The notes under the pieces are model-generated. The model was not told the origin of the DNA and ran no database searches. It saw only the letters and a list, made by a program, of their open reading frames with translations. A DNA stretch of 64,000 nucleotides from Geitlerinema sp. S16. GTDB lineage: Bacteria; Cyanobacteriota; Cyanobacteriia; Cyanobacteriales; Geitlerinemataceae. Shown here piece after piece: positions 48,787 to 58,795 of the stretch. The position numbers and the translations under genes are program-made. Each line of letters begins with the position of its first letter. Within the stretch, counting starts at the first letter, position 1. The stretch is from positions 1-64,000 of the forward strand of contig JAABST010000022.1 of the NCBI GenBank assembly GCA_011390275.1. Reading direction: 5' to 3'.

Positions 48787-49710
48787 CTACACCAACCCGA
48801 GAACGCTTGCGAGTAGGGCTTTCTGGGCGTGCATTCGGTTTTCGGCTTGATCCCAAATGCGCGAGTGGGACCCTTCCATGGCTTCGTCGGTGATTTCTTC
48901 ACCGCGATGGGCGGGGAGACAGTGCAGGACGATCGCCTCGGGATCGGCCAGATCCAGCAAGGTGTGATTGATTTGATAGGGGGCAAAGATGGGGGCGCGA
49001 TCGTCGGCTTCCGATTCTTGACCCATACTCGCCCAAACGTCGGTATAGAGAGCGTGAGCGCCTTGGGCGGCGGCTTTGGGATCGGTGGTGACGATCACTT
49101 CGCTGTTGCCATTGGCTAAGGCGCGGGCGCGATCGGTCATTTCAGCCAGCGGCTCAAAGTTGGGAGGCGTGGCAACGCGGACATTCACACCGGCTAAGGC
49201 GCAGCCCAACATGAGCGAATGGGCGACGTTGTTACCATCACCGATGTAGGTCAGGGTGAGGCCGGACAGCGTACCGAAGGATTCTTTGAGCGTGAGCAGG
49301 TCAGCGAGGGTTTGGCAGGGGTGGGCGAGATCGGTCAGGGCGTTGATGACGGGGATCTCGGCGCGATCGGCGAAAATTTGCAGGTCGTTTTGCTCGAAGG
49401 TGCGGATGGCAATCACATCGAGGTAGCGATCGAGCACGCGAGCCGTATCGATCCACGGCTCGCCGCGTCCGACTTGGGTCACACTGGGATTTAGGTCAAT
49501 GACCTGTCCCCCCATTTGATACATCGCGACCGAAAAGCTCACCCGTGTGCGGGTTGACGCTTTCGAGAACAATAGACCAAGCACTTTGCCAGGACACCGG
49601 GGGGTTTGAGTCCCCGCTTTAAGCTCGACGGCTAGGTCAACTAAGCCAGTCAGTTCGTCGGCACTGAGGTCGCCGAGGGTCAGTAGATCGCGTCCTTTGA
49701 GTGAAATCAT
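48787..49710 (-). CDS. argF: Ornithine carbamoyltransferase
   Basis: ArgF makes citrulline from ornithine and carbamoyl phosphate in arginine synthesis. The 307-residue product starts MISLKGRDLLTLGDLSADEL. It has the carbamoyl-phosphate motif FSKASTRTRVSF, HPCQTLADLLT, the ornithine site DVWASMGQE, and HCLPAHRGEEIT with the catalytic Cys. It is typical and complete. A CobW-type gene follows on the same strand after about 100 bases that contain a repeated GAGGGTTAA and a weak stem (AAGTGCTT/AAGCACTT). Confidence 0.97.
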   Translation of the reverse strand: MISLKGRDLLTLGDLSADELTGLVDLAVELKAGTQTPRCPGKVLGLLFSKASTRTRVSFSVAMYQMGGQVIDLNPSVTQVGRGEPWIDTARVLDRYLDVIAIRTFEQNDLQIFADRAEIPVINALTDLAHPCQTLADLLTLKESFGTLSGLTLTYIGDGNNVAHSLMLGCALAGVNVRVATPPNFEPLAEMTDRARALANGNSEVIVTTDPKAAAQGAHALYTDVWASMGQESEADDRAPIFAPYQINHTLLDLADPEAIVLHCLPAHRGEEITDEAMEGSHSRIWDQAENRMHAQKALLASVLGLV

Positions 49711-50116
49711 CCCGATCGCTACCAGCGCAGCAAGAATAAACAGACAGTTTTAAGATTCAAGTTTAAAATGCAAGCGTTCGGTTGGCGAATGTAGCTGAGT
49801 GTTGATTAATATCCACCCCTAATGATCCCTCGTGACTGTTTATTGACCCCTAGCCAATTTTAAGTCGCGTGAATCGTGACCTAGACGGCTCAGTTTGAAC
49901 GTTTCACGTTTGAGTATTCAACATGACTTGTTCGCCCGTCTGTTTTTGGATTGCATTACCATCGTATACAGACTGCAAAATTATGTCTTGGCTGTGATCT
50001 CAACGGGTCAGATTTCGCGCAAACCTCGGAACAACGAACGCCCTTTCGTGCCGACCTACAACCACTAGATCCCTTCTTGCGTCCTGTTTCACCCTTGTTT
50101 TGGCGGCTCCGGCTTG
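49711..50116. other. Divergent intergenic region argF / giant kinase
   Basis: About 400 bases with no gene. Both divergent promoters should lie here, but I see no convincing hexamers or dyads. Confidence 0.35.
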
Positions 50117-53100
50117 ATGATTCACTTACCCGGTTACAATCTCAAAGGTGCGATCAGTGAAACGCCGACGTCGCGTCTCTATCGTGGACAACGTCTTCAC
50201 GATTCCCGTCCTGTTATCGTCAAGATTCCCAAATCGGATTCGGTGACGCCGCATGAGCGCGATCGCTACCGTCGTGAATGGCAACTGTTAAGCAACCTCG
50301 ATATTGAAGGCGTTGCTCCGGCGATCGACGCTGACTTAGATCGAGATATTCCGATTTTGGTCTTTGATGATACTGGCGGACAGTTTTTGTCGCATGGTGC
50401 TGAACCGCTGGATCTGACGCAATTTTTGGCGATCGCCAGTCGTTTCGCCGAAATTTTGGGGCTGGTTCACAACGCAAAAATTGTTCACTGCAACATTTCC
50501 CCGGACAATATTCTGTTTGAGCCCGAGAGCGAAACGGTGACGCTGTGGGACTTTGGCGGTGCGATGTGGGCGGAGGATTACCCATCTAGCGAAATTACCA
50601 GAACGGTTAACGCTCGCGTTCAGTCTTCCCATGCCCTCGCGTACGTTGCACCGGAGCAAACCGGTCGCGTCAACCGGGGCATCGATCACCGCACGGACTT
50701 TTACGCCCTCGGCATTACGTTTTTTCGGCTGTTAACGGGGCGCGTACCGTTTGAAAGTGACGATCCCCTCGATCTGATTCATGCCCATATTGCCCAAGCA
50801 TCGCCACGGTTAGTCGATCTTGATCCGACCATTCCGGTCACCGTGAGCGAGATCGTCGCCAAGCTGTTGGCGAAAATGCCGGAGGATCGGTATCAAACGG
50901 CCTGGGGCTTGCAAACCGATCTCGTACTGTGCCTGATTCAATGGGAGGCGACGGGCGAGATAGACCCTCTGGTGCTGGCAGAACATGATTCGATCGATCG
51001 GCTGCAACTGCCGTCGCGTCTTTATGGACGTGAGGCCGAACTGAAGAGTCTCGCGGAGAGTTTTCGTGAGATTGGCCTGCTGGATCGGACGGGGTCGATC
51101 GCCCTCAAGGCTCCACCCAAACTGGTGCTGGTCTCTGGAGAAGGGGGCATTGGTAAATCCAGCTTGATTGCCGAAAGCTTTAAGCCGATCGCGCCGCAAT
51201 ACGGCTATGTGCTGAGTGGTCGTTTTGAGTCGAGTCCCCAGGAGTTGACCTATACGGCTTTCGTCCAAATTGCCCAGGCGTTTGCGCGTCAACTGCTGAC
51301 GGAAACCGCTGAACGTGTCGCAGAATGGCGATCGCGATTTCGCGAAGCCCTCGATCGTGATTTGGGCGCTCTCATTGAAATTGTCCCGGATCTCCAGTTG
51401 GCGATCGATTTAGAACCGTCCGATCCCGATCGATCCCACGAACCGGCGTCTTTTCTGTTTGTGTTGCAGCGCTTTTTGTGGACGCTAGCGGTTAGTCCAT
51501 ATCCGGTCGCGGTGCTGCTGGATGATTTGCAGTGGGCGGATGTGTCCACCTTAGAGTTTTTAGAGGATCTGCTCAGTGCGCCGCAAACGCGGGCGTTGGT
51601 GGTGGTCGGAGCCTATCGCCCGGAGGTCGAGTGCAGCAATATCGAAGCCTGTGGGACACGACTGCGCGATCGCGGGGTTGGCGTGACCTCCATCCAGTTG
51701 AACTCCATGAATTTGGCTGCAACCATGGAGTTGATCGCCGATGCTCTGCAACAAACCACGAGTTTTATTGCGCCCTTGGCCTCCCTGGTGTTTCAAAAAA
51801 CCGACGGCCATCCTTTCTTTGTGCGTGAGTTTCTCAAAACGCTCTATAACTCTGACCTGTTACGGTTTGATGATGAGTCTAAAAGCTGGCAGTGGGAGAT
51901 CGATCGCGTTCGATCGCAGGCCATTACCGACAACGTACTAGAGTTGATGCTCGAAAAGTTGCATCAGTTGCCGCAGCGATCGCAGCATGTTTTGAGCCTC
52001 GGCGCATTTTTAGGTCGGACGTTTAGCCTCAAAATTTTGGCAAAACTGCTCGATTGCACCGTCAGGGATATTTTGCGGGATTTGACGCCCGCCATTATCG
52101 AAGGATTGCTATCTCCTCCCACGGGAGTTGAGCCGTCCCGCGAAGAGGTTGGGAAAATAAATGGGGAAATCAACTACCAGTTTTTGCATGATTTAGTGCG
52201 GCAAGTGGCCTACCAGCTCACGCCTGCGGCACAGCGTCCGGCAGTGCATTTGCAGATTGGCCAGATGCTGTTGCGTGAGTGCGACACGCTCGAATCGCGC
52301 GAGCATCTACCCGATTTGGTCTACCACTGGAATGCAGGCGTAGAGGCGATCAGCAATGATCCCGATCGCGTTGAACGAGCGCGTCTCAATCTCGCGGCGG
52401 CATTACAGGCGAAGCAAGAGGGCGAATATGCGATCGCCGTGACCTATTGCGATGAAGGGTTAACGGCCTTAAGCCGAGTGACCGCCGATTTGCGAGCGAT
52501 CGCGCCAAATCTTCATCTGAATTTAAATCTTGAACGCGCCACGCTGGATTATCTGCAAGGCAATCTTGAGCGATCGGAAGCCCTCGTGTCTCAATTATTG
52601 CCCGAGGCCAAGCGCCCGAATGATCTAGCCGCCCTGTACTCGCTGATTGTGGTTGAGCAAACCATGCGAGGCGACTACGAAACGCTGTGGCAAACCCTCA
52701 CCGTTGGCGCTTTAAAACTGGGTATTTCCCTCGAACTTGACGATCAAACCCCCTGGCCGCAGCAGATTCGACGCTGGCCACTGACGCTGAAATTCTCTGA
52801 TCTGAATCAGTCGAAGAGAGGAGACCTGGCCGCCCGTGAGCCGATCTGCTCGCTGCTCGAACAGGCGATCGCCCCGGCAGCCATTGCCGGACGTCCTGAA
52901 CGCTTGGCCGCACTCGTGACGCAACTGCTCGCCCAAGCGCCCGACCCCACACCGGAGCTGGCGACAGCCTACGCCGTCGGCGGCATCCTCTTTCATACCT
53001 GTAGCGACGTCACCCGAGCGCGTCAGTGGTTGGCAGCGGCTCGTTTGATGAGTCATTACTGTGGTGAACCGCGTAGCGGCTACCGAATGCAGGCGATTCA

Positions 53101-55855
53101 CGATATTTACTTTGCGCCGTGGCATGAGTCGATCGCGACGGTGTTGCCGCGTTTGGATCGACTGGCGATCGATACCTTTGGCGCTCGCGAAGTGCAGTAT
53201 TCCAGCTATATTCGCGTCGCCAGAATTGTCCTTGGACTCTACGGTGGCGTCCCACTGGCCGATCTGCGAACTCAGTTAACCGATGTGGCCATCTTCTGTC
53301 AGCATCATCATAATCACTGGGCGAGCGAGCTGATCGATCGGCTGCGCCGCCACCTCGAAGCGTTACAGCGTGATCAGATCGAAGTCGAATCCGAGACTGA
53401 CGAAGACCGTCAGAGGGAGCAGGATAAAGGGGAAATATTGGATGATCCCTCCCCGCTGATCCCTGAGTTAACCATCGATCGTCCAGATCCCCCAGATGTC
53501 GATCATTTGGGTAATTTCGATAACTTTGACACCTCGATTATCGGGGTACTGGATGCGGCTCACACCATACAGCGCGACTATCTGGCCGGACGCTATGAGT
53601 CGGCGATCGCCTTGGCCTCACGCCTGGAAGGACACACAACCTGTCTGCTCGACTTCATCGCCTTGGCGCAATATCAGTTTTATTGGGGGCTGGCGATCGC
53701 GGCGCGGCTCGAACCCGTCCCCCTCAAGCATGAGGGCGATGCGATCCACGTCGCGGCCTCAACGCCAGAGTCCGGCGATCGCTCTGAGCTAACGACGGCA
53801 CAGCGCAAAGCACTATACGAACGACTCGACTCTCTGTGTCATCGCTTCCGTAAACGCGCTCGACGGGGAGTTGTCGAGTTTGAGTGTCAGCAAGCCTTGA
53901 TTGCCGCAGAAATTGCTCGCATCGACCATCAGCCTCTAGCTGCGATCGATCATTACGATCGGGCTATCCTGCTCGCAACCCGCAATAACTTCGACCACTA
54001 CAGCGCGATCGCCAACGAACTATCCGCTCGTTTATGGCTCGCTCGGGGAAATAATGCCGTTGCTCGCACCTATCTCAACGAAGCCCTGCGACTCTACACA
54101 CGCTGGGGCTGCCGCCTGAAAATTGCCGAGATCGAACGCGATTGCTTGGGCATATTATTCAATCCAATGGCTCTGTCCGAAGTTCCCACTTTGGCCACAT
54201 CGCCGAGCCTCTCGGTCAGCACCGGCTCGATGACCCTGGAGGATACCTCCCCAGGCTATAGCAAAGACCCGCTGCAAGATCTTTCCTCACAATCCGAGCT
54301 GAATCGAACCTTTGATAATCGTCCTCCCGGCGAAGTGGTCTTTGATATGGAAACGGCGATCAAGACCTCGCAAATTCTGGCCGGGGAGATCGAACTGGAT
54401 CGATTGCTCGATAAATTAATGCAGCTCGTAATCGCCAATGCGGGGGCGACTTCGGGCAGTCTTAGCCTAGAGCGTGATGGTGTTTTTCAGGTGGTGGCGA
54501 TCGAGCGAGTTGAAAGTCCTGCCTCAATCCGAACCAGTTCGCTAACCACAATTCCAGCCGATGAAACCTGCGTGCCGCTGTCGCTGCTGAACTATGTAGG
54601 CCGGACGAACACCAGTGTCTTGCTCAACGATGTCAGCTCCGATCGCACCTTTGCCAACGATCCCTACATCCAGCACTTTAAGCCCAAATCCATTCTCTGT
54701 TCGCCCATCCAGGGACAGGGAAAATTACTTGGGATTTTGTACCTGGAAAATGTGCTGACAGCGGGCGCATTTACTGACGATCGCCTCGGGATTTTGATGC
54801 TGATTTGCGCCCAGGCCGCGATCGCGCTGGAGAATGCCGAGCTGTACAATACGCTGCGGCAATCGGAACAGCGCGAACGGGAACGCGCTGCCGAACTGAA
54901 CCGATCGCTCGCCGATCTCCAAGAAGCGCAACTTCAGGTTATCCAAAGTGAAAAAATGGCGACCCTCGGCCAATTGGTCGCCGGGGTCGCCCACGAAATT
55001 AACAACCCGATCGGCTTCATCGATGCCAACCTCAACCATGCACGCGGCTACGTGGAAGATTTGCTCGAACTGATCACGCTATACCAAGATGGCGGCAGCA
55101 CCGATTCTGAAGAAGTCGAAGATCTGCTCGAAGATATCGAATTTGATTTTCTGCGCGACGATCTGCCCAAGCTGCTCACGTCGATGAAAGTCGGCACCGA
55201 TCGCATTCGCCAAATTAGTAAATCCCTGCGGACATTCTCGCGATCGGACACCTCGAAGCCCGTGGCGGTCGATCTGCACGAGGGGCTTGACAGTACGCTG
55301 ATGATCCTGCGGCCTCGTTTAAAATTCACCGAGCGCCGAACCGATATTGAGATCGTCCAGGAATACGAATCGCTGCCGCCGATCGTTTGCTATGCCGGTC
55401 AGCTCAACCAGGTATTTACCAATACGATCGCCAATGCGATCGATGCGTTTGATGAGTTAGCCGAACGCCATGCTGGTGGTGAGCCGATCCCCGCCGGGCT
55501 GACCTCAGAGGGCAAAAAGCTCGCAGGCTGTCAGATTACGATCGCCACCTCGGTCGATGATGATCATCAAGAGGCCGTAATCCGAATTCGGGATAACGGG
55601 CCAGGGATGCCGCCGGAGGTACGCGATCGCATTTTTGAGCGCTTGTTTACGACGAAAGATGTGGGCAAAGGAACCGGGCTGGGGATGTCGATCTCGCATC
55701 AAATTGTGGTGGAGACTCACAAGGGACGGTTTAGCTGTGAGTCTGAACTGGGCCAGGGGACGACGTTTGAGATTGTGATTCCGGTCAATGTGGCCGAGTC
55801 CGATGATTCCGAGTCCGATGATTCCGAGTCCAATGATTCCGAGTCCAATGATTAA
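50117..55855 (+). CDS. Ser/Thr kinase-like / ATPase / GAF / histidine kinase fusion
   Basis: This 1912-residue soluble protein belongs to the cyanobacterial HstK-type family. It has an N-terminal kinase-like domain (about 5-270), a large AAA/NTPase module with Walker A SGEGGIGKSSLI (K347) and LLDDLQWAD as Walker B, a helical TPR-like region (about 700-1360), a GAF domain (about 1420-1580), and a histidine kinase with H1626 in GVAHEINNPIGFI and GKGTGLGMSI. In the kinase-like domain the ATP lysine K36 (VIVKIP) and D145 of DFG are present, but the catalytic HRD motif reads HCN (H124-C125-N126), so the catalytic Asp is replaced by Asn. It may be a pseudokinase. The ATG at 50117 is preferred over a TTG three bases before. 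The C-terminus is an acidic 5-residue repeat. Confidence 0.92.
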   Translation: MIHLPGYNLKGAISETPTSRLYRGQRLHDSRPVIVKIPKSDSVTPHERDRYRREWQLLSNLDIEGVAPAIDADLDRDIPILVFDDTGGQFLSHGAEPLDLTQFLAIASRFAEILGLVHNAKIVHCNISPDNILFEPESETVTLWDFGGAMWAEDYPSSEITRTVNARVQSSHALAYVAPEQTGRVNRGIDHRTDFYALGITFFRLLTGRVPFESDDPLDLIHAHIAQASPRLVDLDPTIPVTVSEIVAKLLAKMPEDRYQTAWGLQTDLVLCLIQWEATGEIDPLVLAEHDSIDRLQLPSRLYGREAELKSLAESFREIGLLDRTGSIALKAPPKLVLVSGEGGIGKSSLIAESFKPIAPQYGYVLSGRFESSPQELTYTAFVQIAQAFARQLLTETAERVAEWRSRFREALDRDLGALIEIVPDLQLAIDLEPSDPDRSHEPASFLFVLQRFLWTLAVSPYPVAVLLDDLQWADVSTLEFLEDLLSAPQTRALVVVGAYRPEVECSNIEACGTRLRDRGVGVTSIQLNSMNLAATMELIADALQQTTSFIAPLASLVFQKTDGHPFFVREFLKTLYNSDLLRFDDESKSWQWEIDRVRSQAITDNVLELMLEKLHQLPQRSQHVLSLGAFLGRTFSLKILAKLLDCTVRDILRDLTPAIIEGLLSPPTGVEPSREEVGKINGEINYQFLHDLVRQVAYQLTPAAQRPAVHLQIGQMLLRECDTLESREHLPDLVYHWNAGVEAISNDPDRVERARLNLAAALQAKQEGEYAIAVTYCDEGLTALSRVTADLRAIAPNLHLNLNLERATLDYLQGNLERSEALVSQLLPEAKRPNDLAALYSLIVVEQTMRGDYETLWQTLTVGALKLGISLELDDQTPWPQQIRRWPLTLKFSDLNQSKRGDLAAREPICSLLEQAIAPAAIAGRPERLAALVTQLLAQAPDPTPELATAYAVGGILFHTCSDVTRARQWLAAARLMSHYCGEPRSGYRMQAIHDIYFAPWHESIATVLPRLDRLAIDTFGAREVQYSSYIRVARIVLGLYGGVPLADLRTQLTDVAIFCQHHHNHWASELIDRLRRHLEALQRDQIEVESETDEDRQREQDKGEILDDPSPLIPELTIDRPDPPDVDHLGNFDNFDTSIIGVLDAAHTIQRDYLAGRYESAIALASRLEGHTTCLLDFIALAQYQFYWGLAIAARLEPVPLKHEGDAIHVAASTPESGDRSELTTAQRKALYERLDSLCHRFRKRARRGVVEFECQQALIAAEIARIDHQPLAAIDHYDRAILLATRNNFDHYSAIANELSARLWLARGNNAVARTYLNEALRLYTRWGCRLKIAEIERDCLGILFNPMALSEVPTLATSPSLSVSTGSMTLEDTSPGYSKDPLQDLSSQSELNRTFDNRPPGEVVFDMETAIKTSQILAGEIELDRLLDKLMQLVIANAGATSGSLSLERDGVFQVVAIERVESPASIRTSSLTTIPADETCVPLSLLNYVGRTNTSVLLNDVSSDRTFANDPYIQHFKPKSILCSPIQGQGKLLGILYLENVLTAGAFTDDRLGILMLICAQAAIALENAELYNTLRQSEQRERERAAELNRSLADLQEAQLQVIQSEKMATLGQLVAGVAHEINNPIGFIDANLNHARGYVEDLLELITLYQDGGSTDSEEVEDLLEDIEFDFLRDDLPKLLTSMKVGTDRIRQISKSLRTFSRSDTSKPVAVDLHEGLDSTLMILRPRLKFTERRTDIEIVQEYESLPPIVCYAGQLNQVFTNTIANAIDAFDELAERHAGGEPIPAGLTSEGKKLAGCQITIATSVDDDHQEAVIRIRDNGPGMPPEVRDRIFERLFTTKDVGKGTGLGMSISHQIVVETHKGRFSCESELGQGTTFEIVIPVNVAESDDSESDDSESNDSESND
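55795..55853 (+). repeat. 15 bp in-frame repeat at the kinase 3' end
   Basis: Units of GATTCCGAGTCCGAT and GATTCCGAGTCCAAT run into the stop codon, coding for DSESD/DSESN. They add an acidic tail after the conserved kinase end. Confidence 0.9.
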
Positions 55856-55918
55856 TTTAGGCTTGAGTTCATCCCGATCGACAGACCGGTTCAACCGGAA
55901 ACACCAGACTGAAACACC

Positions 55919-57292
55919 ATGTGCCGACGCCACCTCCTCCAATTTCTCAGTGCCGTCCTGTTGAGCTATGCCAGCAGTCGTTATAGAACCACCGCCACTG
56001 CCAACGAAATGCAATCCAACACCTCTCGTATTGTGGTCATCGGTGCGGGGCTGGCTGGTTTGGCCGCCGCGCGGGAGTTACACCACCAGGGGTATGAGGT
56101 GGTGGTGATCGAAGCTCGCGATCGCCTCGGTGGTCGGATTTGGACGAGTACCCAATGGCCGGATATGCCGTTGGATTTAGGCGCAAGCTGGATTCATGGT
56201 GTCCAGGACAACCCGTTAACCGCCCTTGCCGATGAAATTCAGGCTCATCGATTAACCACCCGTTACGAGCGTGCAACGACCTACAACACCGATGGTCAAC
56301 CGCTTTCCCATGCGCAACACGATCGCCTCGATCGGCACAGAACACGAGTCTTTCACGCCCTAATGCAAGCCCAAGAGCAGGATGATGATGTGTCGATTCG
56401 GCAGGCGATCGCGCCCCTGCTGCACGGGCTGGATCGATCGTCGGAACCCTACCGCTGGATCAACTTTATCTTGAGCAGTGAGATCGAGCAGGAGTATTCG
56501 GGTAGCACCGCCGAGCTTTCGGCACATTGGTATGACCAGCTCCAAAACTTTGAGGGGGGTGATGTTTTGTTTCCCCAGGGCTTTAGTGCGATTACGGAAT
56601 TTTTGGCGCGGGATCTGCGGATTGAATTCGGTCAACCGGTGCAAGCCATTGAATGGGGACGATCGCCGCTGCGGGTGGTGACATCGCGATCGGAGTTTAT
56701 CGCCGATCGGGTGGTGGTGACTTTACCTCTGGGTGTACTCAAAGCCCAAGCCGTGCAATTTTCGCCCGCACTGCCACCGCCCAAACAGGAGGCGATCGCC
56801 AAACTGGGCATGGGCGTCTTGAACAAATGCTATTTGCGTTTCCCGAGCGTCTTTTGGCCGGAGGATGTGGACTGGCTGGAATATATCCCCGCCCGTCATG
56901 GGGAATGGACGGAGTGGGTCAGTTTTAAGCACGTGGCCGACCAGCCGATTTTGTTGGGATTTAACGCCGCCGATCGGGGCAAAGCGATCGAAGCCTGGTC
57001 GGATGCGCAAATTGTCGCGAGTGCGATGGAGACGCTCAAAACGATCTTTGGTGACGGGATACCGCAACCGATCGAGGCGCAAATCACACGCTGGGCAAGC
57101 GATCCGTTTAGCTTGGGGTCGTACTCCTATAATGCAGTGGGTTCGACGCCTAAGATGCGTCAAGCGTTAGCGGCTCCTTTGGGTCAGGCGTTATTTTTTG
57201 CGGGTGAAGCGTCGCACGGGAAGTTTTTCGCCACCGCTCACGGTGCTTATTTGTCGGGGCTGCGGGCGGCGCGGCAGATCTTGGTGATCTAA
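55919..57292 (+). CDS. Flavin-containing amine oxidase
   Basis: The 457-residue protein has the FAD-binding motif VVIGAGLAGLAAARELHHQG and the dinucleotide continuation EARDRLGGRIWT. The C-terminal FAD motif is FFAGEASHGKFFATAHGAYL, with LGSYSYNAVGS before it, a pattern typical of plant-polyamine-oxidase-like amine oxidases. The N-terminus (MCRRHLLQFLSAVLLSYASS) looks like a Tat or Sec leader with an Arg pair. Translation from the internal MQSNTSRIVVIGAG would give a cytoplasmic form. It lies 63 bases after the giant kinase, so the two may share a transcript. The amine substrate is unknown. Confidence 0.9.
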   Translation: MCRRHLLQFLSAVLLSYASSRYRTTATANEMQSNTSRIVVIGAGLAGLAAARELHHQGYEVVVIEARDRLGGRIWTSTQWPDMPLDLGASWIHGVQDNPLTALADEIQAHRLTTRYERATTYNTDGQPLSHAQHDRLDRHRTRVFHALMQAQEQDDDVSIRQAIAPLLHGLDRSSEPYRWINFILSSEIEQEYSGSTAELSAHWYDQLQNFEGGDVLFPQGFSAITEFLARDLRIEFGQPVQAIEWGRSPLRVVTSRSEFIADRVVVTLPLGVLKAQAVQFSPALPPPKQEAIAKLGMGVLNKCYLRFPSVFWPEDVDWLEYIPARHGEWTEWVSFKHVADQPILLGFNAADRGKAIEAWSDAQIVASAMETLKTIFGDGIPQPIEAQITRWASDPFSLGSYSYNAVGSTPKMRQALAAPLGQALFFAGEASHGKFFATAHGAYLSGLRAARQILVI

Positions 57293-57390
57293 GGGAGTGC
57301 GATGTTCCAGGGATGACTGCGAGATAGCGGGTTCTACACTGGAGCTAGGCGTTAAGTTCGGTTAAAACTTCTGTGGAGTACGATTGAGCC

Positions 57391-57942
57391 ATGATTGCGG
57401 TTCCCCACTACATCAGTCCGAACGAGTATCTTGAGATCGATCGCGACAGTACGGTTCGTCATGAGTACCGACGCGGTCTTGTCTATGCGATGGCCGGTGG
57501 TAGCACGGCTCACGCACGAATTGCGGTCAATCTCGTAAGTCTGCTCAATCCCCATCTGCGGGGTACGCCCTGTCGGCTGTACAACGGTGATGTCAAGGTC
57601 AATTATCAAGACCAGTTTTATTATTATCCCGATGCGTCGGTGAGCTGCGATCCGCGCGATCGGCAAGATCCCATGGTGCAGCGCCATTCTAAGCTGATTT
57701 GTGAGGTGTTGTCGGACAGTACGGCGGCGTTCGATCGGGGCGATAAGTTTCTCGACTATCAGAAGCTCGATCGCCTTGAGGAATATGTTTTGATTTCCCA
57801 GGATGTGCAGCAGGTGGAGTGCCGACGACGACAGGCGGATGGCCGTTGGGAAACGCGGGTGTATCGGGCGGGCGATCGGGTTGTACTGGCAAGTCTTGAT
57901 TTTGAGTTTGATCTTGGCGAGCTGTACGTGGATATTGATTAA
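57391..57942 (+). CDS. Uma2-family putative nuclease (second copy)
   Basis: The 183-residue product has the Uma2/DUF820 pattern: ISPNEYLEIDRDSTVRHEYR, VYAMAGGSTAHARIAVNLVS, YYPDASVSCDPRD with the catalytic-type Asp, and ICEVLSDSTAAFDRGDKFLD with the ExxS...K part. It belongs to a different subgroup from the Uma2 gene at 14586. The target is unknown. It converges with the DUF29 gene 19 bases downstream. Confidence 0.88.
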   Translation: MIAVPHYISPNEYLEIDRDSTVRHEYRRGLVYAMAGGSTAHARIAVNLVSLLNPHLRGTPCRLYNGDVKVNYQDQFYYYPDASVSCDPRDRQDPMVQRHSKLICEVLSDSTAAFDRGDKFLDYQKLDRLEEYVLISQDVQQVECRRRQADGRWETRVYRAGDRVVLASLDFEFDLGELYVDID

Positions 57943-57961
57943 CCGTTGTGGTTTGAGGGGT

Positions 57962-58390
57962 TTACGGTTGATCGAGGTCGGCGGTGAGGGCGTAGTCGAG
58001 ATCGAAGGGGGGTTCGATCGGGAAAGTTTTGGCGGGGAGGTTGGTTTCGGCGATCGCGAGTAGTCTGCCTTTTTTGTAGCTGTCGGCGAAGGCTTCGGTT
58101 AGGAAGGGTTTGAGGCTGGGGTTATCGCGTAGGAGGTCGGCGATGTCGTCGCGCTGGAGGGCGATCGTGGCTTCCCAGGAGTGGCTACGGTTTTGGGGCT
58201 GATAGTGCCATTTGAGGAGATGACCGAGGAGGACGCGCAGCCGGTTGATCAGTTCTTGGCGTTCTTGGCGTCCTATTGCTTCGATTTCTTCGGCGAGGTT
58301 TTCCCAGTCTAGGTGTTGGGTGTCGTGGCGGCGTAGGTGGGTGCTTTGGGTTTGTGTCCAGGCGTAGAAGTCGCGATCGTAGTCGTTCAT
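57962..58390 (-). CDS. DUF29 protein
   Basis: The 142-residue protein matches DUF29, a family of small helical proteins of unknown function that is expanded in cyanobacteria. Typical features are YDRDFYAWTQTQSTHLRRHD, LDWENLAEEIEAIGRQER and LLGHLLKWHYQPQNRSHSW, with the C-terminal half made of helices (LRDNPSLKPFLTEAF, YKKGRLLAIAETNL). It converges with the Uma2 gene. No catalytic motif is obvious. Confidence 0.88.
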   Translation of the reverse strand: MNDYDRDFYAWTQTQSTHLRRHDTQHLDWENLAEEIEAIGRQERQELINRLRVLLGHLLKWHYQPQNRSHSWEATIALQRDDIADLLRDNPSLKPFLTEAFADSYKKGRLLAIAETNLPAKTFPIEPPFDLDYALTADLDQP

Positions 58391-58627
58391 ATTGGGCTGG
58401 GGATGCTGTGAGTTCTGTGTGATGGGTGAGGTGTTGCGATCGGGCAGATCTTGTCGATTATCTATGTTTGGGCGATCGTTTAGGTTGAGTTGGGTTGGCG
58501 TGAGTAGGATTACGGATGTGTTTTTACGGAGCTGTGTGGGTTTGAGGAATGAGAATTTTGTAATTTTCCGGATGTTTTTACAAACTGTAATATGAATTTT
58601 CGGTGAAGCTGTTTATGTATTTTTGTT

Positions 58628-58660
58628 GGGGTTAGGGGAAGGGGAGGGTGTGGGTTGGGG
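58628..58660 (+). other. G-quadruplex-type G-tract cluster
   Basis: Six tracts of three or four G follow each other with loops of one to three bases: GGGG TTA GGGG AA GGGG A GGG TGT GGG TT GGGG. This fits the usual pattern for an intramolecular G-quadruplex on the + strand. It lies about 390 bases upstream of purH. Confidence 0.7.
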
Positions 58661-58795
58661 TGTTTTTATGTGGTGATTGGGGGCGATCGTTTTTTTGGGG
58701 GTGGATCTATCGGGGAGTTCTCTATGAATTTACGCTTTTGGATGATGTCTTTGCAGAATCTTTAATGTTTTTATTTTTTGTTCGTAGCTTCGTGG

